Shown: positions 46,790-58,586 of the stretch, in pieces
Numbering within the stretch: position 1 is the first letter of the stretch
Layout of the letters: each line of letters begins with the position of its first letter
From: Spisula solida
Taxonomy: Eukaryota > Mollusca > Bivalvia > Venerida > Mactridae
Length of the DNA stretch: 64,000 nucleotides
NCBI GenBank assembly: GCA_947247005.1
Contig: OX365953.1
Span: 24,922,784-24,986,783 of the forward strand
Direction: 5' to 3'
Translations under genes and position numbers: made by a program
Notes under the pieces: model-generated
The model's database searches: none
Told to the model about the DNA's origin: nothing
What the model saw: the letters and a program-made list of their open reading frames with translations, nothing else

Positions 46790-47900
46790 CAGATGGCTCG
46801 ATATACAATGTACATGTATAGTTCAGTCTATTTTGAGGCCGATGACTTGTTGTAACTTAATTTCAGTCTGTATTGCAACAGTAGGTTTGTTGTAACATAT
46901 TTTCAGTATATTTAGCAAAATATGGCTCGTAATATATTTCAGTCCATTTGGCAGCAGATGGCTTGTTGTAACACATTTTAGTCTATTTGGCAGCAGATGG
47001 CTTGTTATAACATATGCTTTAGTCCATTTGGCAGCAGATGGCTTGTTGTAACATATTATTCAGTCCATTTGGCAGTATATGGCTTGCTGTAACATATTCT
47101 TCAGTCCATTTGGCAGCAGTTTGCTTGTTATAACATTATTGTCAGTACAAAGTAGAGCCCGTGGTTCGTTGTAACATTTTAGTCTAGTTTGCAGCTGATG
47201 GCTCGGGGAAACACGTTTGCAGTTTTTTTGCAGCTGACGGCTTGTTTTAACTCGTATGCAGTTTATTTTGCTGCCGATGACTTGGTGTAACATATCTTTC
47301 AGTCTATTCAGCAGAAGATGGCTTGTAATATATTAAAGTCTATTTTGCAGCTGATGGCTTGATGTAAAATAATTTACAGTATTTTGTATTAGATGGCTGG
47401 TAATATAATTTTAGTATCACGGTATGAATCCCGATACATCGCTTCTGAGTTCCGTCAGAGAATTGCAATGTTTCATTTTGACTCTGATGGAACTGAAAAC
47501 CGATGTAACACTCTTACGGAACTCAGAATACATGACATTTGAGTTCCGTTAGCGCGTTACATCGGTTTCAGTTCCGTCATAGCCATATGAAAACTGTGCA
47601 ATTCTCTGAACTCAGAAGTGGTGTATCTAGATCCGTACTGTGAGTATAGTTTGCAGCAGATGGCTTGTTGTAACGTATTCTTCAGTATGTATGGCAGCAC
47701 AGATTGCTTGTTATAACTTAATTTTTAGTACAATGTACAGCCAATGCCTTGTTGTAACATTTTAGTCTATTATGCAGCTGATGGCTTGTTGTAACACATT
47801 TGCGGTTTATTTTGCACCCGATGGCTTGAAACAACATATGTTCAGCCCATTTTGCAGCCGATAGCTTGTGATAACATATGTTCAGTCCATTTTGCAGCCG
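46790..47900 (+). repeat. 40-bp minisatellite of duplicon A, about 20 units
   Basis: The unit is about TTTCAGTCCATTTGGCAGCA plus GATGGCTTGTTGTAACATAT, diverged between units. It is interrupted by a 227-bp MITE at 47417. The homologous array in duplicon B (56700-57150) has about 11 units. Confidence 0.85.
47417..47643. mobile_element. 227-bp foldback MITE with 3-4 bp target duplication
   Basis: Termini TCACGGTA and TACTGTGA extend into about 100-bp inverted arms: CTTCTGAGTTCCGTCAGAGA pairs with TCTCTGAACTCAGAAG, and GAACTGAAAACCGATGTAAC with GTTACATCGGTTTCAGTTC. GTA (or AGTA) flanks both sides. Duplicon B retains the empty site TTTAGTATAG near 56940. Confidence 0.85.
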
Positions 47901-48394
47901 ATGATTGGCATTTGAGTATAGGATACTATGTTATCTTAGTCACCCTATTCGATGCATTTACTAGTATCACTTAACACACAGTGTGTTATATTCAAAACGT
48001 TGTTGGCATTTTTATCATGGCTATTTTAGAACATTTAAATCCCAGCTGTACACCAAGATTCATGTCTGCTGTGTTAATAAAGTAAATAATTTTCCGACAT
48101 TTGAGTATGTAGCAAACATATATGTTTCCATGTCCCATTTATTAATAGCTTTTTTTAACATAAAATGTTTTAATATCATTTAAAATAATTGAGAAACTGG
48201 TCGTTAATTAGTTTTTCCATGAGACTCCGCTTTGATTGGCGGAAGGCTCGTTTTACTGACCTTTTGACAGATGTATCATTCCAAACGTACGGCCTTTGAC
48301 GGAGAAAGTATCAATTAAGTATAATTATTTTAGTATAAGTATATGTACTCAGTAAGGTCTACGTCCATCTGAGGAATTTATCATCGACGATACA

Positions 48395-48750
48395 CATATA
48401 TTCCCCGATGGCCCCGATGCTCCCGATATTTTTGCAGAACCTGGCCGGCGCCGACGCTCTCAATGGGAGTACATCCCCGAGGCAACGGGATCGACATATA
48501 AGATCGGGAACACAGCGGGATATATTTCCGACATAAAAGCGCGAGTACACCCGGGAAATTTCCCGATGTCACTAAATGTCTCAAGTCTTCCCAAAGAATC
48601 GCCTAAACACCAGGGAGCTTCCCTCAATGAACCTCATGATTTCAATCGACTGTACATCCCCGATGCAGTTGGACCGACCCATAATGGCGGAACACATCGG
48701 GGGTTCACCCGATCCCTTCCGATATCACCGATTTTACTGAACACGTGACC
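48395..48750 (+). repeat. GC-rich CCCGAT-motif block, duplicon A
   Basis: CCCCGATGG, CCCCGATG, CTCCCGATATT, CATCCCCGAGG, GATCGGGAAC, ATTTCCCGATG and similar words recur irregularly in otherwise AT-rich DNA. Homologous to 58880-59490; lacks about 230 bp present there. Overlapping frames on both strands are not genes. Confidence 0.65.
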
Positions 48751-48870
48751 AGCACATATACTAACTAATGTTTCGGGGATTTGATTTTTTTCGAATCTGA
48801 TTCAATCGGAGAGAGGTACATCAACTTCAAAACTAGGCTTAAGGAACACAATTCTTAGAAAGTCCCTCCC
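48745..48870 (+). repeat. Third partial copy of a duplicon sub-segment
   Basis: ACACGTGACCAGCAC, CGAATCTGATTC-A and GGCTTAAGGAACACAATTC match 45450-45920 (ACACGTGACCAGCAC, CAAATCTGATTCCA, GGCTTAAGTAACAAAATTC) and 55066-55160. Confidence 0.55.
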
Positions 48871-49520
48871 ACCCTATCCCGTTTCCTTAGGCTTTGCAGT
48901 ACATTTTCAGGATCACGACGGCTGGGCAGTGTCTGAACAACCAGTGTTAACATCTACAAATTATTGGCGTAGAATGAACAGGTTGTAAGTACAAAATCGA
49001 CTTTAACTTGCCACCTTATGTATTGTATTGTTTTCGTCAAATACAATATTACAGTTGAAGTTGTTCATGTTCGTGTCAAGCTTTTATGTTTCAGTATATT
49101 TTCAACATTTAGCATTTGTAACGGCTCGAGTGTGATAAATTTTGACATAAGATTGGTTGTATCTCGAAGATAATGTATAAGATTATATTACGTCAGACAG
49201 GGAAGGCAGCACTCAACTTAACCAGCCGAGCACAGAAAACACTAAAAACACACAAAGCACTGAAAACACGACAACCCGTCCCGAAAGTCTGCCGCCTTAG
49301 CCAGTCAAACCAAAACGGAACATGCTACTGGAAAAAACAGTATGTGATAAATTGCCATTTTGGAACCGTTACAAGACTGTTTGTAAATTTGGCGGTGTTG
49401 CAATTTCGATACTAGTCATTTCCCTGATATATATATATATCTAGTAAATGAGACCATTGAGTCGATACAGACCTCTATGGTTGGCAATAGAAATCTAGAT
49501 TCTTTTTTTATTAATATGCA
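48871..49520. other. Spacer between duplicons
   Basis: Non-coding; contains the foldback arm at 49188 and a short TA repeat (49426-49442). Confidence 0.5.
49188..49262 (+). repeat. Solo arm of foldback family
   Basis: GTCAGACAGGGAAGGCAGCA, CTTAACCAGCCGAGCACAG and AAACACACAAAGCACTG. It is very close to the arms at 40561 and 55437. Confidence 0.7.
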
Positions 49521-49685
49521 CCTCGATGTTTGTAAAAACTGAATGAGGCAATTATTCCGGATATACGCTCAAGTTCAAAATATGTATACATTTGGATAAT
49601 CTTATCTCAAATTGAAACGTTAAATGCAAACACAACATGCTGCATTTTCAACGACTCTATCTGCAAACATACCTGTCAAAACATA

Positions 49686-50021
49686 AGGCCATACCAAATC
49701 GTTTCTTTGTTTAGCGTCAGCAGACTAATAGGTGTGGGCGTTTTGAGACGGAAAAAACTAATAACATTTTTTTAGTTATAAACGTTTATTATTTTAACAA
49801 ATTCTTCGCTCTTATTCAATTAGATTTGTAAAGATAGTGTGTACTATTGAATATAGTTTCTAAATATAAGCTCATTATTTGTTTATATTTCACACAAACA
49901 CATTTCCAGTTATTTTAGTTAGTTTTTATGACTATGACATTTTGGCTTTTTTCTCAGGATTGCTTGATAGGGTTTTGAACTTAGTGTGGACGCTTAACGA
50001 AGAAAGAATTTGGTATGGCCT
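49686..50021. mobile_element. 336-bp MITE with TA target duplication
   Basis: Termini AGGCCATACCAAAT and ATTTGGTATGGCCT are perfect inverted repeats. TA lies at 49684-49685 and 50022-50023. Duplicon A has the empty site AAACATAATGCTATTACTG at about 36210. A TA duplication fits Tc1/mariner-mobilised MITEs. The 120-codon frame from 49879 runs across its right end and is spurious. Confidence 0.85.
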
Positions 50022-50340
50022 TATATTATTACTGTTCACAACTTATCCAAATGATATAAATACTGTAGCGCACAGACAATCCAAAGCCACACAGAAACGA
50101 TGGCAGCGCCTAGCCATCCACACAAGAGTCAGACATAGAACGAACCATCCACATCCCCAAAAATGGATATTTCAAGCAAGCCTATATACTCACTCCGCAA
50201 TGAATGACACACTGTGGACTTCGAATTATGTGCATAATTAGCCATAAAGGGAGGTAATTATATATGATAACTACACTGAAGTGTAGTACGGGGAGACTTT
50301 TTACAGCCGCCACACAGCACTCTACACCTTAAAGTCAGAT

Positions 50341-50442
50341 ATTATATTAAGTCCGACAGGGAGGGAAGGCAGCATTAAACTCATCCAGCCGAGGTCAGAA
50401 AACATAAAAACATACAAGGAACAATGCCCAACACACATCCGC
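50341..50442 (+). repeat. Solo foldback arm (duplicon B partner of 36262)
   Basis: ATTATATTAAGTCCGACAGG, GGGAAGGCAGCATTAAAC and GGAACAATGCCCAACACAC. Same position relative to flanking sequence as in copy A. Confidence 0.7.
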
Positions 50443-50964
50443 ACTTACTTTTGATATGCACTTATATTGAAACATGCGCTTTTCAGATTCTACAGAAACT
50501 TGTACCGTATATGGGAATAATGAAATTATTTTTAATAAATAATGTGCTGCATTGCACAGACGCTTGTGTTAGTTTTTAATTGATACCTCTAATGTTCAAA
50601 TCCGTTTAGTCGAGCTGTGACAATAGCTCTATCAACACAGTCTTCTGGTGTACATTATTGCTAAATGGTTGGGAAAATGTCACTTTCTGAGACTAAATAC
50701 AGTCTTATCTAAGTATGGTTGTATTCTTAGTATGGGGACAAAGGTAATATTCTATTTAACTTATAATGCATATAGGGACAAAGATATATTTTGAGTAAGA
50801 CCCAGTTAGTATTAGTGTTCAACTACAGAAAGAAACTGATTAAGGCAACTTAAATGACTAACAAACGAAAGTAAAATAGCGTAAAACTAGGAAAGTAAAT
50901 CGAACGTACTTATAGATGTTTATCATAAACACTTTTACGAGTAAAGTGGTGTTTGGTAGTATTA

Positions 50965-51830
50965 AGGAGGTACGCGCACCTTTAATCTAACGATCTAATT
51001 TTCCTTGAAACATGTTAAAACGACATAACAATCTTCTAGAACGACATTGAAATCATAAAAATGATATGTCACCTGGCTCGTATTCGACATATATGGCTTT
51101 CTAATGACCTACCAATGTATTTTGTTCATATTATCTATTTCCTGAATCTATGGCGCCATTATGTTCTTTTTAAGATTTTTACTACATGTATATGACACTT
51201 TTAAGCAAAGCATGATATTTTATGTGTTCAATCAATGGTCATTCCTATTGACATTGGTCATAATGCCGGCTGCCTGGTGAACAAATTCAGTATTTGAACA
51301 TGATAAATAGTTACCCCACCGACTTGCAAAAAAGTGTGATTTTCAAAAGGACGTCAAAAAATATCTTACGATTGAAAATAATTTAGAATTGGACATACGT
51401 TGAGTATCAAATTGAACACCAGTTTAGTCTTTTTAGGAGCTATTCAACAAAAAGTACTATTTATGAATAAATTAACATAAAATTAAACTATTTTGCATAT
51501 TGTAATGAAATAATTTTTTATTAAAAATATTCCAAAGTGTTGCTACTTTATATAACTAAACCATGCACTACATATTATATTTAGGCATATGCATTTTAGG
51601 GACTTATTGGGAACCCATATTATTCACAATTTTGCCGTTCACCACCAACGTTTCATACATGCAAAAAATAAAAAGTTAAAATATCTATTTGGTGCAATAG
51701 TATTATGTTTATTGTCATTAATCATCATTAATGTGTGATCATTGAAACTACAAATCATGTTTTTCTTATCTAATACGATTTGAAAGTTCGCTCGTGCGCA
51801 CAAGTAAGCTCGGGTTCATAAGGTAGCAAA
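50965..51830. other. Copy-B-specific insertion, nature unknown
   Basis: Copy A reads directly from TTTTTGGTAGTGTCAAG to TAGCAAATATCTAAC. Copy B has about 860 extra bases between TTTGGTAGTATTAAGG and AGGTAGCAAATATTC. One end has AGGTACGCGCACC and the other TCGTGCGCACAAG, but no convincing inverted repeat. No coding frame. It could instead be a deletion in copy A. Confidence 0.55.
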
Positions 51831-52625
51831 TATTCATCTAACATTCGTGGTTAGGATAAAGTTAGACAGCACAAAAGTGCAAAACTATAAAAATGTTATA
51901 AATCAAGTTACCAACAAGCTAATATTTATATAATAAGTCGCTATAATCATTTTGGTTTGCAACCCATAAACTCCGAATGCATATGGTATGATATATCAAC
52001 AGTTTATGCAAGTATGTTTCAACGCCTTCACTTGAAAGTTAAATGTTGCATTTAAGATATAAAAATAAAAACTGACATCAACCAAAAGTCAATATCGCTT
52101 TAAGTTCAACTTCATGTGTGGTAAATATTAATAAGTAGATCGCTCATTTAACCGTACTAACCGATTTATTGTGTAAGGGCATGACCTTGGCATTGTAATG
52201 GAGACTGGGAACACACCTTTTTAAAAGCAGTTACAGCCGAAAGCACTGATACTATTTTTTAAGGTATGTCGATAGTTATTTTCCCCTAAGCCCTGATATT
52301 AAGTGGAAGGTATTTGGATTACTTGTCATTGCTTTGTATCACATACCATGAATGGTTACACTTATGCGTATTTACATTCTAAAAACTAAATGTCGAAATT
52401 TGGGCACTATTTAGGTAGCGAAATTTGCAATATTGCTTGTACAGGGTGACAAATGATATATGTCCGGATTTCAAATTTTAATAACTTGGTCCATGTTTGT
52501 CCTAGAGAGTTTTGTCTTATTTAAACGATAAACAATTGAAAATGTGTACCCATTCGTGAATGTCTCCATGTGATGTCATGGTTACATTCATGTTGTCATT
52601 AATAACGTCATACATTCCATAGAAT

Positions 52626-52766
52626 ATGAAAATGGCTGATGCGTCAAAAACTATCAAGTTGTACTATTTAGTTTGGAAATTTCCTCTCATTGATTATAAG
52701 AAGGTTATCAAAATGTATCCAGATGCTGATATACCTTCTACCAAGCAAATCAGAAGATTATCGTTG
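52626..52766 (+). pseudogene. Possible HTH-transposase N-terminal relic
   Basis: A 47-codon frame beginning MKMADASKTIKLYYLV and containing KVIKMYPDADIPSTKQIRRL resembles the N-terminal helix-turn-helix found at the start of some insect and mollusc transposase-like proteins (pattern YY...Y...R..YPDA..PS..TIRRL). It stops after RLSLQV. The match is short and from memory of the pattern, so it could be chance. Confidence 0.3.
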
Positions 52767-53369
52767 CAAGTGTGAATCCTGCGGGAATATTTAGATTTAT
52801 ACCCGAACTGTCCGTACAGATGAGAAAATTGAGCAAGAGCGCCAAATGAATTACATATAGAGGAAAACACATGCAGACATCATGAATACCATATGAGCCA
52901 TTAAAGGGTTTTATCTATTTTCTTTGTTATATATATTCAAATTTGTCTCACAAAATGAGAATTCGAGACTTTTACATGTACATTTACCAGCTACCAATAA
53001 TCAACCAATCAGTGGCCAGGAAGCATTTAAGAGTAAGAAACGCATCAGGGGCGGAGCAAATGGTAAAAAAACCTACCAAACAGTGTTCAAAGGGAAGACG
53101 TTTTACTTTGTAATGTCAGGAATTTTAAAATCGCAGTAAGGTCTCCGGAATATCAATAATGAAACTCTATCACGATAGGAAATGCTTCACACCCCTTATC
53201 CAATGCCGTTATTTGAGACCCATCACGTTGTGGACGCCTATGTCAACGATAAAAATATCAACTTTTTTATTGCTGAAACTAGGCCATTTTTTAACAGCTG
53301 AAAACCTTTGCATGCAGATTTTTAATAATGTTTTTGTCTACTTTTTTAGAACTTCTGACAGCTAAAACT

Positions 53370-53580
53370 ATATATTTCAGCCATTTGGATCATTCGGCTT
53401 GGACATTCATCTTCTTGATAGCTGAAACTAGTTGCTGAAACTAGTTCATTCAGCATGGACTTGAACGGATTATTTACTTGTTCAGTTGGGCATTGTGCCC
53501 TGTATGTTTTTTTTATTTTATGTGCTCGGCTGGTTAAGTTGAGTGCTGCCTTCCCTGCCTGACTTGATATTATCTTTCTG
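53370..53580 (-). repeat. Foldback-family fragment (right arm)
   Basis: CAGTTGGGCATTGTGCCCTG, GTGCTCGGCTGGTTAAGTTG and AGTGCTGCCTTCCCTGCCTG form the arm. It is preceded by TAGCTGAAACTAG and TTCAGC words of the element interior. Confidence 0.7.
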
Positions 53581-54244
53581 TATTAAAAAATAGTTTTAAC
53601 TATGTTTTGGGAAGTTTACAGGTGCACGTGTTTAGTCTTCTGTCAACACATTCGGATATCCAAGCTCCTTTTATCTTCCTCAACTTTGTACAATTGCATG
53701 AATATCTCCGATACTCCAACGGAGTTACTTGCCTAATTATAAATCTTGCATCAGTACACAACATTTATTATACTTTTGCAGCCATTTTACAATTTACATA
53801 TTTTGTTTTTGTTGATTACAAATGCACCATCGAAAGACATTTGTGCGGCTGAAATTCAGTGCATGAAGATATGGGAGATATAACCCCACCTGCATTCATA
53901 TTTTAACAACATTTTTGTATTTATCTCTAGAATAACAGCGAAAGTTCAAACGCAAACATTCCAGTGTCATTATGCGTTTTGAATTGCTTCTGTACAAATG
54001 TATTGGTAAGAATTATTTTAAGCCGCATTAAAATTACTTGTAATTTAATCTTTTCCGTAAAGAAAACACAATAAATTACAAAATTAATATAAAGTATTAA
54101 TTAATAATGTCAAAATATGGCGAAAAAGCATCAACTTAAAAATAAGTATCAGCTATGTGAACAGTAAAATGTACTTGTACAAATAAGTATATTTTGAAGG
54201 CAGGATTTGTTCGCACGTTTCTGTTAATCAAGCCGGAAATCAGA

Positions 54245-54770
54245 TGAACTGAATATATAGGCAGTAAATTTATAAATAAAAAAGTAAGCAGAAAATGAAT
54301 CAATAAATATAAAGGAAGAAAATGTACCGATAAATATATAGGCAGTACATGTATCAAAAAATATATAGGCAGTACATGTATCAAAAAATATGTAGGCAGA
54401 ACATGTATCAATAAAAATGTAAGCAGTAAACTTATCGATAAATATGAAGGCCGATAACTTATCAATGAATAAGTGGGCAGAAAATGTATCAATACATATG
54501 TACATGTATCGATAAATATATAGGCAGTGCATTTATCAATAAATATGTAAGCAGTAAACTTATCAATAAATATATAGGCTGTAAATTTATCAATAAATAT
54601 TAAGGCGGAACATGTATAAATACATATGAAGGCAGAACATGTATCAATAAATATAAGGACAGAAAATGTATCGATAAATGTATAAGCAGTACATGTTTTA
54701 ATAAATATATAGGCAGTACATGTATCAAAAATACATATATGTAGTAAAGGCATCAATAGATATGTAGGCG
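54245..54770. repeat. 27-bp minisatellite, about 19 units, only in duplicon B
   Basis: The unit is about AATATATAGGCAGTACATGT plus ATCAATA (27 bp). Duplicon A has essentially one unit at 45137-45168 (AATATATAGGCAGTAAACTT then ATC). Because 27 is a multiple of three, the minus strand reads as a 206-codon frame of a nine-residue repeat (CTAYIFIDT-like), which is not a gene. Confidence 0.9.
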
Positions 54771-55436
54771 GTACAATAGAAAATATATTTGTAGAGAGTA
54801 CATATTATACAATGTATTCTGTTTTATTAATAATCCAAATTTGAATTAAATCTTTAGAGCATGATCCAATTGGATCAATACTTAATTAAAGAAGAGTCGG
54901 GCAAAAAGTGCATCCATGTTTCATTATTGTGATGCAGTATGAACAGTTGCACGAGCAATATGAATTAAAACAGAAAATATATCAAATATGAAATAATATT
55001 TAGTTCAACTGTATAAAGTCTAAACTTTGTACCCAGCACAAATGACGCTCCACCCAGTGCATTGCACACGTGACCTGCAACTATCAGTAATTTAAATTAT
55101 TTTCAAATCTGATTCTACGTCAAACCTACGCTTAAGAAAATAAATTCATAGAAAGTGTCGATTTCTCACACAATACAGAATCAGCACAATGTAGATAGAT
55201 CTAGATCTAGATAAAAAATTAAATTAAATCAACTTAATTATCGATAGATAATCGCACGAGGTAAGCACACAATGAGCATATGGTCGACCTCATGTGTCAA
55301 TTTTATAATGTATAATCTATTACGTAGCCGCCAGAGCAGCTTCTAGAGACACCATATACCAAGGCAAATATTTTCTATGGTATATTTGAAGCCTTTTTCC
55401 TTCACAAAAAAAGATATTAAGATATTATATATATCT

Positions 55437-55795
55437 GATATTAAGTCAGACAGGGAAGGCAGCACTCAACTTTACCAGCCGAGCACAGAAAACATAAAAA
55501 CACACAGAGCACAATGCCCAACTGAACCAACCGAGCACAGGGAACATAAAACACATAAAGACACAAAGCCCAACTAAACTAGCGCAGATCCGCCCAAGTC
55601 CAAGCTGTCGAAAAGTATAATAAATTATAACTAGCTGAATGACCTTGTTTCCACGACAAAATGACTACAATCCCTTGTTTTAGCTGTCAGATATCTTAAA
55701 ACGAAGAAGTGCCCAACTCACTACCGACCAAGAAAATTAAACATCCCTTGTCCCACTGTTTAAAAGCTGACATGCCGATTTTGAAAATGTCTCAC
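55437..55795 (+). repeat. Foldback-family fragment (left arm and interior)
   Basis: TAAGTCAGACAGGGAAGGCA starts the arm. AGCTGTCGAAAAGTATAATA, AAAACGAAGAAGTGCC and GACCAAGAAAATTAAA are the reverse complement of interior sequence at 40910-41240. Truncated at the right. Confidence 0.72.
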
Positions 55796-55799
55796 AAGT

Positions 55800-56700
55800 T
55801 TCACCGAAGCAAGCGTGACTAATGGCCTGTAGCAATATCTATAATTGATATTCATGACGACGTTGTGATGTAATTAGCGTTACTATTAATCTATATAATA
55901 AGATTGAATATATGCAATTTAACAAGCTCGTACTCCATTCACGAAATTGAATTGCGGTTGTCGAACTACATTTTGCATTACCGTCATGCACCGGGTAAAT
56001 TAAGAAATGTATATAGATATCTATTAACTTAACATAAGCTTCAATTTATAAAATGAAAACATAATATCTAGATTCTAGATTAGAGCGAGTGCACCTAAAT
56101 CCGACCGTGTTTCCAATTCCGAACAAAATGTAAAATTCTTACATAATCATTCAACTCGACATATTTTACGAGTGTGTCGTTATTATTTCGACCGAATATT
56201 CTTTCTCTTTGTTTGTGGCTGTATTTGATCGTCGATATGGTACTAGTTATTGTTTTTGTCTCATTCACCAATTACCGAACGGTTAATCCACTTGCTTAAT
56301 TTTTATGTTGTTTGGAATGTTAACGCCATTACACGTGGCATTGAAGCCGTCAAGAAAGGAACGATAATTGTTATATATCATAAGCAAACTTTAATCAACA
56401 TTTGGGCAGTAGCATGCTACCCAATATCTAATTGATTTAACTTACTAATTGCATTAGATATATAAATGTCTTTCTTGCTCCATTATTTTTATTGTCGGCA
56501 CTAGTAATATATGCTCATCATTAGTTTAGTGTTAGTATTCATTGGAAAGGCTCTGACGGTGAATCCATCGCTTCTTAAATATTTCTCATCGATGAAAGGC
56601 TTACATTTCTTGTGTATGTTTTGTTTCATATTTTGCCGTGGGGGTCTTGGAGATGGGTACCTATCGTGACCGATACAAAATATGGTATAACTTGTAACAT
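55800..56700. other. Duplicon B unique-like sequence
   Basis: Non-coding; homologous to 46200-46400 at its left part (CATGACGACGTTGTGAT, CATTCACGAAATTGAATT). Nothing else recognised. Confidence 0.5.
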
Positions 56701-57150
56701 ATTTCGGCCTACATTGCTGCAGAGGGCTTGTTGTAACATAGTTTCAGTCTGCATTGCAACAAAACGTTTGTTGTAACATATTGTCAGTATATGTTTGGAG
56801 CCGAAGGATTGTTATAACATGTTTTCTGTCTATATAGCCGAAGATGGCTTGTTATATATGTCAGTATATTTTGCAGCAGGTGGCTTGTTGTAACCAAAGT
56901 TTAAGTATTTTGCAACAGATGGCTTTTAACGTAATATTTAGTATAGTTTTAAGCAGATGGCTTGTTCTAACGTACTCTTCAGTATGTTTAGCATATATGT
57001 TTTGTTTAATGTTTAATTTTCAGTACAATGTAGAGCCAATGCCTTCTTGTAACATTTTAGTCTATTATACAGCTGATGGCTTGTTGTTACTCATTTGCAG
57101 CCGATGGCTTGTGAAGAAATACACGTATGTTCAGTCCATTTTGCAGCCGT
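56700..57150 (+). repeat. 40-bp minisatellite of duplicon B, about 11 units
   Basis: GCAGCAGGTGGCTTGTTGTA, GCAACAGATGGCTT and GCAGCCGATGGCTTGTG belong to the same unit family as 46790-47900. Confidence 0.82.
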
Positions 57151-57375
57151 TGATTGGCATTTAAGTATAGGATACTATGTTATCTTAGTCCCCTATTCGA
57201 TGATTTTTGTCATTTAACAAACATTGTTTTATATTCAAAACGTTATTGGCATGTTTGGCATGGCTGTTTTAGAACACATTAATCCCAACTGTACACTAAA
57301 ACTTTATTTCTGGTGTGTTAATAAAGTGGATAATTTTCCTACTTCGATTAGGTAGCAAGCATATACATGTATATT

Positions 57376-58586
57376 TGAGCCAGTCTCCAGGAAAACCTGC
57401 TATAATGACATTATGTAATTACTATATGTAACAAGATTTTGATAAAGCTCTAAAATAAGGAAAAATACATATGAGCCAGTCTCCAGGACCTGCTATAATG
57501 ACATTATGTAATTACTGTATGTAACAAGATTTTGATAAAGCTCTAAATTAAGGAAAAATACATAACTATTGATTCTATTTTAAGTAACCGACCTATATAG
57601 TACTATACCTTAGCTTTAAATTTTCCTATGAATTATGTCGAAAACACATACTCCGTTGCTATGGTGACCAATTTCAGAAAAGTACTCCGATTGAGAAAAA
57701 CAAGGATTTAGTTGCTTAAAACAGAAGTAGCCTTTCTCTGAATGCAAAAAAAATTGATTTTGACTTATATTTTGAACAGTGAAACATTATTATAGAACTT
57801 GGTACTATTTTGAACAGTTTATGTCAAGAATTGATCAAATGGTGTAATAATGAAATACTTTTTTCAGTTACGTCGAATAACGTTTGAATGACGTTTGCGA
57901 CGTCACACGAAAAGCTCCGAATAGGGACTCTACAAAAGAGCTGTTACTTCCTTAAAATTCAAGATATTAACATAATTTATTTTGCAATTTGCTTATTTAA
58001 CATTATCCTGTAAGACAATGGAAAATCGTAAAGTCAATAATGTTGTCAATATAGCAGGTTTTCCTGGAGACTGGCCATATCTATTGATTCTATTTTAAGT
58101 AATTGACCCATATAGTACTATATCTTAGCTTTAAATTTTCCTATGAATTATGTCAAAAACACATATTTCGTTGCTATGGTGACCAATTTCAAAAAAGTAC
58201 TCCGATTGAGAAAAACGAGGATTTAGTTGTTAAAAACAGAAGTAGCCTTTTTCTGAATATAACAATTTCGATTTTGATATATATTTTGATAAGTAAAACA
58301 TAATTATAGAATTTGGTACTATTATGAACAGTTTATGTCAAGAATTGATCAAATGGTGTAATAATGAAATACTTATTTCAGTTAAGTCGAATAACGTTTG
58401 AATGACGTTTGCAACGTCACACAAAAAGCTCCGAATAGGGACTCTACAAAATCAGCTATAACTTCATTAAAACTCAAGATATGAACATTTTGCAATTTGC
58501 TTATGTAACATTATCCTGTAATACTATGAAAAATCTTAAAGTCAATATTTTTGTCAAAATAGCAGGTTTTCCTGGAGACTGGCTCA
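57376..58586 (+). mobile_element. Tandem cluster of TGAGCCAG MITEs in duplicon B
   Basis: A 96-bp terminal fragment (57376-57471) is followed by a nearly full copy (57472-58076), then a copy lacking its left end (58077-58586). Left ends read TGAGCCAGTCTCCAGG; right ends read TTTTCCTGGAGACTGGC, with TCA intact only at 58586. Both large copies contain GTTGCTATGGTGACC (57655-57669 and 58170-58184). Duplicon A lacks the insertion near 48125. Partial tandem structure suggests replication slippage or unequal exchange after insertion. Confidence 0.85.

Larger units (their letters stand above)
35990..48750 (+). repeat. Segmental duplication, copy A
   Basis: Ordered direct homology to 49520-59490. 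Anchors (A to B): CACCCCGATGTTTGTA region 36038 to 49520; CACAACTTATCCAAA 36230 to 50038; AACAATGCCCA region 36331 to 50420; GTGGTTAGGATAAAG 37506 to 51849; GAGACTGG-GA/TGACACAC 37828 to 52200; CATTAAAATTACTTGTAATTTAATC 43032 to 54029; CTGTTAATCAAGCCG 45111 to 54225; GATCAATACT-AATTAAAGAAG 45253 to 54875; CATGACGAC 46268 to 55853; 40-bp minisatellite 46.8 to 56.7 kb; GAGGAATTT-TCATCGA 48370 to 58837. It lies just beyond the SLC26 exon and contains no intact gene. Confidence 0.85.

Noticed and set aside
49879..50241. 120-codon plus-strand frame
   Set aside because: Runs from inside a MITE across its end into flanking DNA; no domain and no conservation in duplicon A.
54136..54756. 206-codon minus-strand open frame with a nine-residue repeat
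   Set aside because: It is the translation of the 27-bp minisatellite; the length divides by three so no stop appears, and overlapping frames on the same strand read similarly.
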